Origin: Gammaproteobacteria bacterium
Lineage (GTDB): Bacteria; Pseudomonadota; Gammaproteobacteria; Competibacterales; Competibacteraceae
Direction: 5' to 3'
Assembly: GCA_003562535.1 (NCBI GenBank)
Contig: PWUP01000091.1
Location: 1 to 11,822 of the forward strand
Length of the DNA stretch: 11,822 nt
Every line of letters starts with the position of its first letter. Positions within the stretch are counted from its first letter, which is position 1. The position numbers and the translations under genes were made by a program. The notes below the pieces were generated by a model, which saw only the letters and a list, made by a program, of their open reading frames with translations, was not told the DNA's origin and did no database searches. Shown here in pieces: positions 1 through 6,554 of this stretch.

Positions 1-67
1 ATGGTGAGCACACTAGAATAACATAGAGGTAGTATGGCTGGATTAATGCCCCATTTTCAACGGTTGC
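1..67. other. Left edge, no gene seen
   Basis: These 67 bases lie beyond the stop of the leftward winged-helix gene. The ATG at position 1 runs only six codons before TAA. On the minus strand the available ATGs stop within a few codons. No hairpin with a U-tract is visible. Whether a leftward operon continues outside the window cannot be judged. Confidence 0.5.
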
Positions 68-733
68 CTATTCGCTGCGCCTACGATGTGACTGCGGTTG
101 CTCCAGCAATTCGGCGATTCGCTCTAAGGCGCGCAAGACAACTGGGGGGGTATCAAGAGTATTCAAATTTTTGATAACCGAACGCTGGATACGAGCCAAT
201 TCTGCCGCATCGTTAGGCAGTTGTACAATATCCGCCCGCCAATCTTGCAAGGTATGCTCATCAAACGCTGTGGGTGCTTCTGTAGGCGGTGTCGGTGGAT
301 CACGAAACGGTATAGGGGCACCGCCATGCCACCGAATCTGATCTGCATACTCAATACGCTGGAGACCAAACATTACCCCGCTTAATAACTCCAGTGTACT
401 CGGCGGATCACGAAATTCAATCGGGCGATGCTCATCCCTATCTGGGGCGTCGGCATCCAACAGTTCGTCGGCTGCAGCAATCCGAGCGGTGCGGAGAATC
501 GGCGAGACGCTGCGTTCATCATCCGGGTTATGCGAAAGCAACCACACATGGCCGTCGTGATCCACCGCTGCCCGATTACTTTGTTGTAATGTCCTTATTA
601 CGGTTTGCACTTCGGTCAAGGACACACCGGTGAGTCTGACTATGTCATTAACAGCCAGTTTAGTTTCAGCATTGTACAGACAGCGCAAGACTTTGTGTCG
701 AGCCTGTGGTTTTGAGGTATCAGGCGAAGTCAC
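68..733 (-). CDS. Unrecognised protein with N-terminal winged helix-turn-helix
   Basis: A 221-residue protein that I cannot assign to a named family. Residues about 11-68 read as a winged helix: helix KVLRCLYN (14-21), helix AVNDIVRLTG (27-36), recognition-like helix SLTEVQTVIRTLQQS (38-52), then a beta wing around AAVDHDGHVWLL (55-66). A probable disordered acidic linker follows. FRDPP occurs twice, at 107-111 and 143-147, and the C-terminus (about 174-212) is an amphipathic helical stretch ending in a basic tail (HRRRS). The start is GTG at 731-733, preceded by GAGGG about nine bases upstream; an in-frame TAA lies a little further upstream and no useful ATG occurs before residue 121. There is no signal peptide or membrane segment, so it is probably cytoplasmic. 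A DNA-binding role is inferred from the fold pattern only; the target is unknown. It is divergent from the B12-binding regulator, so the two may share control. Confidence 0.75.
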   Translation of the reverse strand: MTSPDTSKPQARHKVLRCLYNAETKLAVNDIVRLTGVSLTEVQTVIRTLQQSNRAAVDHDGHVWLLSHNPDDERSVSPILRTARIAAADELLDADAPDRDEHRPIEFRDPPSTLELLSGVMFGLQRIEYADQIRWHGGAPIPFRDPPTPPTEAPTAFDEHTLQDWRADIVQLPNDAAELARIQRSVIKNLNTLDTPPVVLRALERIAELLEQPQSHRRRSE

Positions 734-761
734 TACGGTATGCCCTCGTAGGATTTGTCGA

Positions 762-796
762 GCTTAACATATTAACTGAGTGACATCACAACGCAA
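762..796 (-). promoter_or_regulatory. Candidate promoter of the winged-helix gene
   Basis: Read on the minus strand there is TTGCGT (791-796), a 16-base spacer, then TAATAT (769-774). Transcription would begin near 762, about 30 bases before the GTG start. Both hexamers are imperfect matches to the sigma-70 consensus, so this is an inference from spacing and position. Confidence 0.35.
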
Positions 797-819
797 CCGA
801 TCGTGAGTGTTGTAGTCAC
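780..819. repeat. Imperfect inverted repeat between divergent genes
   Basis: GTGAC (780-784) and ACAAC (788-792) are mirrored by GTTGT (809-813) and GTCAC (815-819), an imperfect dyad centred near 800. It covers the proposed -35 element of the leftward winged-helix gene. It could be an operator for that protein or for the neighbouring regulator, or chance. Confidence 0.3.
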
Positions 820-886
820 AGATAACGCTAACACGACAACTTGAGTCTAAAATTATCGGACTTTATAAGCCCTTTTTAGGGTGTTT

Positions 887-914
887 TGTATAATTTGTGT
901 ACACTATCTGACTA
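887..914 (+). promoter_or_regulatory. Promoter of the B12-type regulator with 11-bp-spaced half-sites
   Basis: A perfect -10 hexamer TATAAT lies at 889-894, placing transcription start near 901 and giving a leader of about 38 bases. No good -35 is present; CCCT-tttt-AGGG (870-881) occupies the spacer area. Overlapping the -10 are TGTATA (887-892) and TGTACA (898-903), 11 bp apart start to start, with a weaker TGACTA at the next 11-bp step (909-914). The second copy sits in the palindrome GTGTACAC (897-904). CarH is known to bind direct repeats about one helical turn apart, so autoregulation is a reasonable inference. Confidence 0.5.
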
Positions 915-938
915 TCACTCATTTTTACTGATTGCCTT

Positions 939-1901
939 ATGAACTCATTAAATCGCTCAGACCGCCAGCACTTGCCGGGTGAAAGTTTAATCCCTATCCG
1001 CACAGTGTCCAGCTTAACCGGCATCAACCCAGTAACCCTAAGAGCGTGGGAACGTCGCTATAAACTGATTACTCCCATGCGCACTCCTAAGGGACATCGC
1101 CTGTACAGCATGGCGGATGTGGATTTGATTAACCAAGTGGTCACTTTATTGCAAGGTGGGATGTCCATCGGCCAGGTACAACAAGTGCTGACTCATACCC
1201 CTGCCACTAAAGCGAACCCAACCGCAACACCGGCGCCGACACCGATCAAACATCATTTTAATCTGTGGCAAAACTACCAGCAGCGACTGCTAGAGACGAT
1301 ACGCGGATTTGATGAAGCCGCATTAAATGCCGTATATAACGAGATTTTGGCCTTGTATCCGATCGATGTGGTCACTCACCGCTTGATTGTACCTTTGCTG
1401 CGTGAGTTGGGGTGGCAATGGCAGCGCGGGCATAGTGCGGGGATTGCCGAAGAACATTTTTTCAGTGTGTTTTTGCGCAATAAACTTGGTGCCCGCTTGC
1501 ATCATCTCAACCGCCAGCAGACCGGCCCAAAACTGTTAATGGCGTGTCTGCCGGGTGAACACCATGATGTGGGTTTGATGCTGTTTTCTATGGTAGCTTT
1601 GGATTGGAATTACCGCATTATCATGTTGGGAACCAATATGCCACTGGAACCGGTGCATACTGCTGCCGAACGCAGTCATTGTGCCGCTATTGTCCTGTCT
1701 GCAGCGCGCCCCCCGGAACCGAGCGTCCTTCATCAGGATTTGCCCTATTTGCTTAAGGCCAGTGCCCGCCCGGTATTTGTGGGTGGACCCATCACTCAGC
1801 GGTGCCACGCTGCCTTGTTGGAGCTAGGAGTACGGCTCTTACCCGAAGACTTTGCCGACGCTTTACGCACCATTAACCAGGCACTGAAACCTGCGCACTG
1901 A
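939..1901 (+). CDS. MerR-type regulator with cobalamin-binding domain (CarH/LitR-like)
   Basis: A 320-residue cytoplasmic transcription factor. The N-terminal MerR DNA-binding domain spans about 17-84: helix-turn-helix IRTVSSLTGINPVTLRAWER (20-39), then the wing with KGHRLYS (51-57). A Pro/Thr-rich linker (about 88-103) leads to a helical cap (about 110-190) and a Rossmann-like B12 domain (about 197-318). The B12 domain carries E-x-H-x-x-G as E207, H209 and G212, the signature in which the His is the lower cobalt ligand. In the cap, W161 and E172-H173 recall the W-x9-EH motif of CarH, but the spacing here is ten residues and the residue after Trp is Gln, not the His that CarH uses as its light-induced upper ligand. 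In the family, adenosylcobalamin holds the repressor on DNA in the dark. B12 binding looks likely here; light response is uncertain. ATG 939 is chosen although no clear ribosome binding site precedes it. The stop is nine bases from the hemD stop. Confidence 0.88.
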   Translation: MNSLNRSDRQHLPGESLIPIRTVSSLTGINPVTLRAWERRYKLITPMRTPKGHRLYSMADVDLINQVVTLLQGGMSIGQVQQVLTHTPATKANPTATPAPTPIKHHFNLWQNYQQRLLETIRGFDEAALNAVYNEILALYPIDVVTHRLIVPLLRELGWQWQRGHSAGIAEEHFFSVFLRNKLGARLHHLNRQQTGPKLLMACLPGEHHDVGLMLFSMVALDWNYRIIMLGTNMPLEPVHTAAERSHCAAIVLSAARPPEPSVLHQDLPYLLKASARPVFVGGPITQRCHAALLELGVRLLPEDFADALRTINQALKPAH

Positions 1902-1910
1902 ACTGGATTG

Positions 1911-2687
1911 TTAGTCTTTGTCCGCATGACGTAGGGCTAATAATCCACTCAGCACTGCGGCATCACTGGCTTCCGGCGTAATGTGTATGGTCGCCCGATG
2001 CCCCAGACTTTGAGCGAGTGCAGCCGCTCGGGGGCTGACGGCAACCAGCGGGGTGTGTTGCCAGCACGCTCGTCCTGGGGTGTCCAATACTTGGTACAGA
2101 TGTTCCAAGGCTTGATTACTGGTCACGGTAACGGCATCAATGCCCTCAGTTTGCCAACGCCGCGATAAGGCAAGGCTATCGACATCGGGCAGTCCACGGC
2201 GATACACTTCAGCGTACTCAACGCTTGCGCCGCGCTGTCTGAAGGTATCAGCGAGTAATTCACGCCCGCCTTCACCCCGGATGATAAGTACCCGCCAGCC
2301 CGTTATCTGCTGCAAACCAGGCAAGGCTAACAGCGCTTCGCTGTCACTGCCGCTGAGTGGCTGAAAGTCAACGGTATGGCCGGCCTGTTCTAAGGCACGA
2401 GCTGACGCCTTGCCGACAACGGCAAGTTTGAGACCTGCAGGCAGCCGACCGTCAGTCCAGTACAAGGCCTGAGCAATAGCATTAGGACTGACCAATACGG
2501 CCAGATCAAAATCGGCTAAACGGGCTAATTGTGACCGAGCACGGGGGATATCGCTTGGTGGATCAATACGCAGGGTGGGAAAGCGAATCGGCTCGGCACC
2601 TTGTTGTTGCACTAACCGACACAAGGCCTCGGCCTGATGCGCCGGTCGGGTGACCAGTACGCGCCACCCGGTCAGCGCTGCGGTCAC
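1911..2687 (-). CDS. hemD: Uroporphyrinogen-III synthase
   Basis: Cyclises hydroxymethylbilane to uroporphyrinogen III with inversion of ring D. This product is the branch point for heme, siroheme and cobalamin. The 258-residue length fits the HEM4 family, a two-lobed cytoplasmic enzyme of low sequence conservation. Recognisable pieces are the opening WRVLVTRPAHQAEAL (8-22), VSPNAIAQAL (67-76), VVGKASARALEQAG (90-103), RGEGGRELL (137-145) and VTSNQALEHLY (188-198). The start is GTG at 2685-2687, which shares four bases (GTGA) with the hemC stop, a hallmark of translational coupling. It is transcribed after hemC from the same promoter. hemX and hemY, which often follow hemD in gammaproteobacteria, are absent; the next gene faces the other way after nine bases, with no visible terminator. 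Identity is well supported by sequence and by its hemC partner. Confidence 0.93.
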   Translation of the reverse strand: MTAALTGWRVLVTRPAHQAEALCRLVQQQGAEPIRFPTLRIDPPSDIPRARSQLARLADFDLAVLVSPNAIAQALYWTDGRLPAGLKLAVVGKASARALEQAGHTVDFQPLSGSDSEALLALPGLQQITGWRVLIIRGEGGRELLADTFRQRGASVEYAEVYRRGLPDVDSLALSRRWQTEGIDAVTVTSNQALEHLYQVLDTPGRACWQHTPLVAVSPRAAALAQSLGHRATIHITPEASDAAVLSGLLALRHADKD

Positions 2688-3616
2688 AGCTCGGCCATAA
2701 TTTCAGCCAGCAATTGCTCAGCCCCTTGAGCACGCAGTTGTTCGGCTAACTCCCAGCCTAATTGTTCGGGCTGATCGACGGTACCCCGCACTTCACCCCG
2801 CAATACTTGGCTGCCATCGGGTTTACCCACCAGGCCACGCAACCATAGACCCGTTTCTTCGAACACCGCATAACCGGCAATGGGCACTTGGCAACTGCCC
2901 TGCAAACGGGCATTTAAAGCGCGTTCGGCCAGAATACGAGTACGGGTAGCGGCATGATCCAAAGGCAGGAGTAAGTCATGCAATTCGGTATCATCACTGC
3001 GGCATTCGATGCCAACGACCCCTTGCCCGATGGCAGGCAGGCTGATTTCCGGCTCCATAGCGCAGGCGATGCGCTCTTGCATGCCTAAGCGAATCAGACC
3101 TGCTGAGGCTAGGATGATCGCATCAAATTCACCGGCATCCAGCTTAGCCAGACGGGTATTGACATTACCGCGCAAGTTAAGTAACTCAGCCTGAGGATAA
3201 CGCTCGGCTAACTGGCATTGGCGGCGTAGGCTACAGGTGCCAATGCGGGCATTGGGTGGCAATTCGTCGGGATGACGATAATGATTGGACACAAAGGCAT
3301 CACGCGGATCTTCACGCTCCATGATGGTGCTCAGCGTTAGACCAGGTGGGAATTCCACCGGCACGTCCTTCATGGAGTGGACGGCTAGATCGGCGCGTCC
3401 CTCCAACATGCCCACCTCCAGTTCTTTGATGAACAGCCCCTTGCCTCCGACTTTTGCCAGAGGGGCGTCGAGCATTTGGTCGCCACGAGTGGTCATGCCA
3501 ACCAATTCCACAGAGATACCGGGATGATGGCGGCGCAATTCAGCCGCCACATGCTCAGCTTGCCACAGGGCTAAGGGGCTTTGGCGGGTCGCAATACGTA
3601 GGGTTCGAGTAGTCAT
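2684..3616 (-). CDS. hemC: Hydroxymethylbilane synthase (porphobilinogen deaminase)
   Basis: Polymerises four porphobilinogen units into linear hydroxymethylbilane, the substrate of HemD, in the cytoplasm. The 310 residues match the usual length. Seen directly: RIATRQSPLALWQAEHV near the N-terminus (7-23), KVGGKGLFIKELE (55-67), HSMKDVP with Asp84 (80-86), GTCSLRRQCQL (126-136), LRGNVNTRLAKLD (148-160), and GSCQVPIAGYA with Cys242 (240-250). Asp84 and Cys242 fall at the same numbers as the catalytic Asp and the dipyrromethane-cofactor Cys of the E. coli enzyme. Start is ATG at 3614-3616; no strong ribosome binding site precedes it. It is the first gene of a hemC-hemD operon, overlapping hemD by four bases, and is divergent from argH. 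All key residues are intact. Confidence 0.97.
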   Translation of the reverse strand: MTTRTLRIATRQSPLALWQAEHVAAELRRHHPGISVELVGMTTRGDQMLDAPLAKVGGKGLFIKELEVGMLEGRADLAVHSMKDVPVEFPPGLTLSTIMEREDPRDAFVSNHYRHPDELPPNARIGTCSLRRQCQLAERYPQAELLNLRGNVNTRLAKLDAGEFDAIILASAGLIRLGMQERIACAMEPEISLPAIGQGVVGIECRSDDTELHDLLLPLDHAATRTRILAERALNARLQGSCQVPIAGYAVFEETGLWLRGLVGKPDGSQVLRGEVRGTVDQPEQLGWELAEQLRAQGAEQLLAEIMAEL

Positions 3617-3651
3617 AATAGATATTATCGCAAGCTAGAAGTCATCTGTCA

Positions 3652-3687
3652 TCACAGTATGAAAGGCCAGCACTGCTACAATGTCAA
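3652..3687 (-). promoter_or_regulatory. Candidate hemC promoter
   Basis: On the minus strand a perfect -35 TTGACA lies at 3682-3687, followed by a 17-base spacer and TTTCAT (3659-3664), a 4/6 match to the -10 consensus. Transcription would start near 3652, leaving a leader of about 36 bases. The element is back to back with, and physically overlaps, the argH promoter. Confidence 0.5.
3674..3682 (+). promoter_or_regulatory. Candidate argH extended -10 promoter
   Basis: TGCTACAAT at 3674-3682 is an extended -10 element (TGn followed by TACAAT). No good -35 lies 17 bases upstream, which is normal for extended -10 promoters. Start near 3689 gives a leader of about 29 bases holding AGGGA (3701-3705), 12 bases before the argH ATG. 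Confidence 0.5.
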
Positions 3688-3717
3688 TCCAAACCGCTAT
3701 AGGGAAGCTATTGAGTC

Positions 3718-5124
3718 ATGACCGAGACCATTGAACACGTCCCCCATTCCGCTTGGGGTGGACGCTTCAGCGAAACCACTGACGCCTTTGTGCAACGCTT
3801 CACCGCATCAGTCGATTTTGACCGCCGCTTGGCTGATCACGACATCGACGGCTCGATTGCCCATGCGCGGATGTTGGCAAAAGTCGGGGTATTATCCTCA
3901 ACGGACTGCGAGGCCATTATTGCCGGTTTGGAAGCCATTCGTACTGAAATTGCTCGTGGGGAATTTCCTTGGTCAGTCGCCTTGGAAGATGTCCACATGA
4001 ATATCGAAGTGCGGCTGACCGAACGCATCGGTCCGGCGGGCAAGCGTTTGCACACCGGGCGTTCGCGCAATGACCAAGTTGCTACCGATATCCGCCTGTA
4101 TTTACGGGCTGCAATTGATGCCTGCTGCAGTGAACTGCGGCGGTTGCAACAAGGATTGATTGATCTGGCTGAACGTGAGGCGGCCACCATTATGCCTGGG
4201 TTTACCCATTTGCAAACCGCCCAACCGGTCACCTTAGGCCATCATCTGTTGGCCTGGTTTGAAATGCTGCACCGTGATTATGGCCGTCTGCGTGATGGCC
4301 AGCGCCGCGCCAATCAGTGTCCGCTGGGGGCGGCGGCTTTGGCTGGCACCAGTTTCCCCATTGATCGTCATGACACAGCGACACAGCTTGGCTTCGACGC
4401 CCCGACAGAAAACTCCCTAGATTCTGTAGCCGACCGAGATTTTGCGATTGAATTTTGCGCCGCTGCCGCCCTGTTGATGACCCATTTGTCGCGCATGGCC
4501 GAAGAACTGGTATTGTGGACATCGGCGCAATTTGAATTCATCGCATTACCTGATCGATTTTGCACCGGCTCCAGTATTATGCCGCAGAAGAAAAATCCCG
4601 ATGTGCCGGAATTGGTGCGCGGAAAAACCGGACGAGTCAATGGGCATTTAGTCAGTTTATTGACCCTGATGAAAAGCCAACCCTTGGCGTATAACAAAGA
4701 CAACCAAGAAGACAAGGAACCGCTGTTCGATACGGTGGATACCTTGTTGGGTTGCCTGCGTGCGTTTGCTGATATGGTGCCGCATATCGAGGCGCGGCGC
4801 GACACAATGGCCGCAGCGGCTCGCAAAGGTTACGCCACCGCCACCGATCTAGCCGATTACTTGGTCCGTAAAGGTGTGCCGTTTCGTGATGCTCACGCAG
4901 TCGTCGGCCAAGCCGTCAGCCAAGCCATCGAGCGGGGTTGTGATTTGGCGGATCTGCCTTTGGCGGATTTACAGGCGCTTTGTCAATCTATCGAAGCCGA
5001 TGTATTCACCGTGCTGACGCTGGAAGGTTCGGTGGCCGCACGAGGGCATTTCGGCGGCACAGCCCCAGAGCAGGTGCGAGCGGCGGTACAACGCGCCCGG
5101 CAGCGGCTGCTTGACGCGCCGTAA
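3718..5124 (+). CDS. argH: Argininosuccinate lyase
   Basis: Last step of arginine synthesis: cleaves argininosuccinate to arginine and fumarate; a cytoplasmic homotetramer of the fumarase/aspartase superfamily. The 468 residues are the family's normal length. Seen directly: WGGRFSETTD (13-22) at the N-terminus, DVHMNIE (91-97), HTGRSRNDQVATD (112-124), GFTHLQTAQPVTLGHHLLAW with His164 (161-180), and the mobile catalytic loop GSSIMPQKKNPD (284-295) holding the active-site Ser. K327 and DNQEDKEPLFD (328-338) are also typical. ATG 3718 is supported by AGGGA 12 bases upstream and by the conserved N-terminal WGGRF. Transcribed alone and divergent from hemC, an arrangement also known from Pseudomonas. 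It converges on ctpA, with a stem-loop between them. Nothing is missing or unusual. Confidence 0.97.
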   Translation: MTETIEHVPHSAWGGRFSETTDAFVQRFTASVDFDRRLADHDIDGSIAHARMLAKVGVLSSTDCEAIIAGLEAIRTEIARGEFPWSVALEDVHMNIEVRLTERIGPAGKRLHTGRSRNDQVATDIRLYLRAAIDACCSELRRLQQGLIDLAEREAATIMPGFTHLQTAQPVTLGHHLLAWFEMLHRDYGRLRDGQRRANQCPLGAAALAGTSFPIDRHDTATQLGFDAPTENSLDSVADRDFAIEFCAAAALLMTHLSRMAEELVLWTSAQFEFIALPDRFCTGSSIMPQKKNPDVPELVRGKTGRVNGHLVSLLTLMKSQPLAYNKDNQEDKEPLFDTVDTLLGCLRAFADMVPHIEARRDTMAAAARKGYATATDLADYLVRKGVPFRDAHAVVGQAVSQAIERGCDLADLPLADLQALCQSIEADVFTVLTLEGSVAARGHFGGTAPEQVRAAVQRARQRLLDAP

Positions 5125-5148
5125 TGATCATGGCAACATAGTTTTTAT

Positions 5149-5167
5149 CGGGCACATCCTGTGCCCG
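5149..5167. terminator. Stem-loop between convergent argH and ctpA
   Basis: A perfect 8-bp inverted repeat, CGGGCACA-tcc-TGTGCCCG, lies between the two stop codons, 24 bases after argH and 5 bases after ctpA. It is symmetric and could act on both transcripts. No U-tract follows on either strand: the T-run at 5142-5146 precedes the stem on the plus strand. It is therefore not a textbook intrinsic terminator and may instead protect 3' ends or assist Rho. Confidence 0.45.
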
Positions 5168-5172
5168 ACCTG

Positions 5173-6486
5173 CTATAGCCGCGATTGCATCAAATTCAAA
5201 CCTTTGAGCAAATTTAAGGCTTCATAAAGCTGATAATCGCGGCGAGCGAGCGAACCCGGTTCCCGTGGATCGCTGGGTCGAGTGTCTTGGCGTTCGCCGT
5301 TATCGTCGCCGTCTAAAAAGCCTGATAAATTAGCCTCACGCACACGTTCCGCCGCCGGTCGGTCATCGTCGGCCAAACGCAACGACGCTAGGCGAATATC
5401 CGGCTCAATGCCATCAGCCTGAATGGAACGCCCGCTCGGGGTGTAATAACGTGCTGTGGTCAACTTGACGGCGGTACGATCAGACAATGGCAAAATGGTC
5501 TGCACCGAACCTTTACCGAAAGTTGGTTCACCCATAATGATGGCGCGCCCGTGGTCTTGCAATGCCCCGGCAACAATCTCTGAGGCTGAGGCCGAGCCAC
5601 CGTTCACTAGGACTATCAAGGGAGCACCATCGAGAATATCGCCTGATCGGGCGCGGAAATTCTGCCGCGCTCCGCGAGTGCGCCCTTCGGTCTTAACAAT
5701 TGCCCCACGATGCAGGAAGGCATCTGACACATCAATCGCAGCACTTAACACCCCACCGGGGTTATTACGCATATCCAACACGATACCCTTGAGGTCTCCG
5801 GCTTCGCGCAGGGCTTCAATTTCCTCACGCAAGTTCTGTCCGGTACGCGACTGAAACTGCGAAATCCGTACATGGGCAAATCCTGGCTCCAATATTTCGC
5901 TGCGCACACTGCGGACTTGAATGATGTCACGCACAATCTCGACTTTCAGTGGCACATCTTCAGTCTCACGGACAATAGTCAGGGTAATTTCAGTCCCTGG
6001 ACGCCCGCGCATACGCTGAATGGCTTCATCCATAGACATACCCTTGACTGAGGTATCATCAATGCGAATGATCAAATCACCCGCCTGAATACCCGCATTA
6101 TACGCTGGAGTACCGTCAATCGGCGCCACCACACGGATGAACCCATCCTCCATACCGATTTCAATGCCTAGTCCTCCGAACTCACCTGAAGTACCCGTTT
6201 GCAAATCCTGATAGGCTTGCTCGTCTAAATAACTGGAATGGGGATCCAAGCCACTTAACATGCCGCGAATGGCACTTTCTATCAGGGCTTTATCGTCCAC
6301 CTCTTCGACATAATCCCGTTTGATACGATCAAATACATCGGTGAATAGACGCAGCTCTTCTAGGGGTAAATTAGCGAGGGCATCGCTCGGGTCACGATCC
6401 GCCCAAACGCGATGACCGGCAGTGCTGCCTACGCCAATGGCCAAACCCAGTACTAAGGTTAAACCATAGCGGGTAGTCCGACTCAT
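5173..6486 (-). CDS. ctpA: Carboxyl-terminal processing protease, S41 family
   Basis: A periplasmic serine protease that trims or degrades envelope proteins from their C-termini. With the start chosen here it has 437 residues. Residues 1-29 form a signal peptide or anchor: basic SRTTR, hydrophobic stretch about 8-24, then VWA. A conserved helical region containing SGLDPHSSYLD (78-88) precedes a PDZ domain (about 101-175). The S41 core holds Ser300 in GGSASASE (296-303), Lys325 in FGKGSVQ (323-329) and Gln329; the 25-residue Ser-Lys spacing matches Tsp and the D1 processing protease. A charged tail (about 371-410) follows. The frame is open back to 6642 inside gpmI, but the ATG at 6484-6486 is preferred: GGAG lies six bases before it and the signal peptide begins there. 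It follows gpmI after 68 bases, probably in the same transcript. Substrates cannot be inferred. Confidence 0.94.
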   Translation of the reverse strand: MSRTTRYGLTLVLGLAIGVGSTAGHRVWADRDPSDALANLPLEELRLFTDVFDRIKRDYVEEVDDKALIESAIRGMLSGLDPHSSYLDEQAYQDLQTGTSGEFGGLGIEIGMEDGFIRVVAPIDGTPAYNAGIQAGDLIIRIDDTSVKGMSMDEAIQRMRGRPGTEITLTIVRETEDVPLKVEIVRDIIQVRSVRSEILEPGFAHVRISQFQSRTGQNLREEIEALREAGDLKGIVLDMRNNPGGVLSAAIDVSDAFLHRGAIVKTEGRTRGARQNFRARSGDILDGAPLIVLVNGGSASASEIVAGALQDHGRAIIMGEPTFGKGSVQTILPLSDRTAVKLTTARYYTPSGRSIQADGIEPDIRLASLRLADDDRPAAERVREANLSGFLDGDDNGERQDTRPSDPREPGSLARRDYQLYEALNLLKGLNLMQSRL

Positions 6487-6554
6487 GAGTAACTCCATTG
6501 TTTTTTGCGAGTATAGGGTATGCGATTTGTGCATCGCCTCAACCAACCTATGTT

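Noticed and set aside
1..21. Plus-strand coding start at the ATG in position 1
   Set aside because: The frame stops after six codons.
674..679. TGTACA inside the winged-helix gene as another B12-regulator site
   Set aside because: A single half-site within coding sequence with no partner at 11 bp. The same 6-mer occurs elsewhere in the window by chance.
3837..4826. Minus-strand open frames of 131, 97 and 152 codons across argH
   Set aside because: They lie wholly inside argH, which has full-length conserved motifs, and their translations show no recognisable domain. They are codon-bias shadows.
5142..5167. Intrinsic terminator with the T-run at 5142-5146
   Set aside because: The T-run precedes the stem on the plus strand and reads as A on the minus strand, so it cannot be the U-tract for either gene. 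Kept only as a stem-loop.
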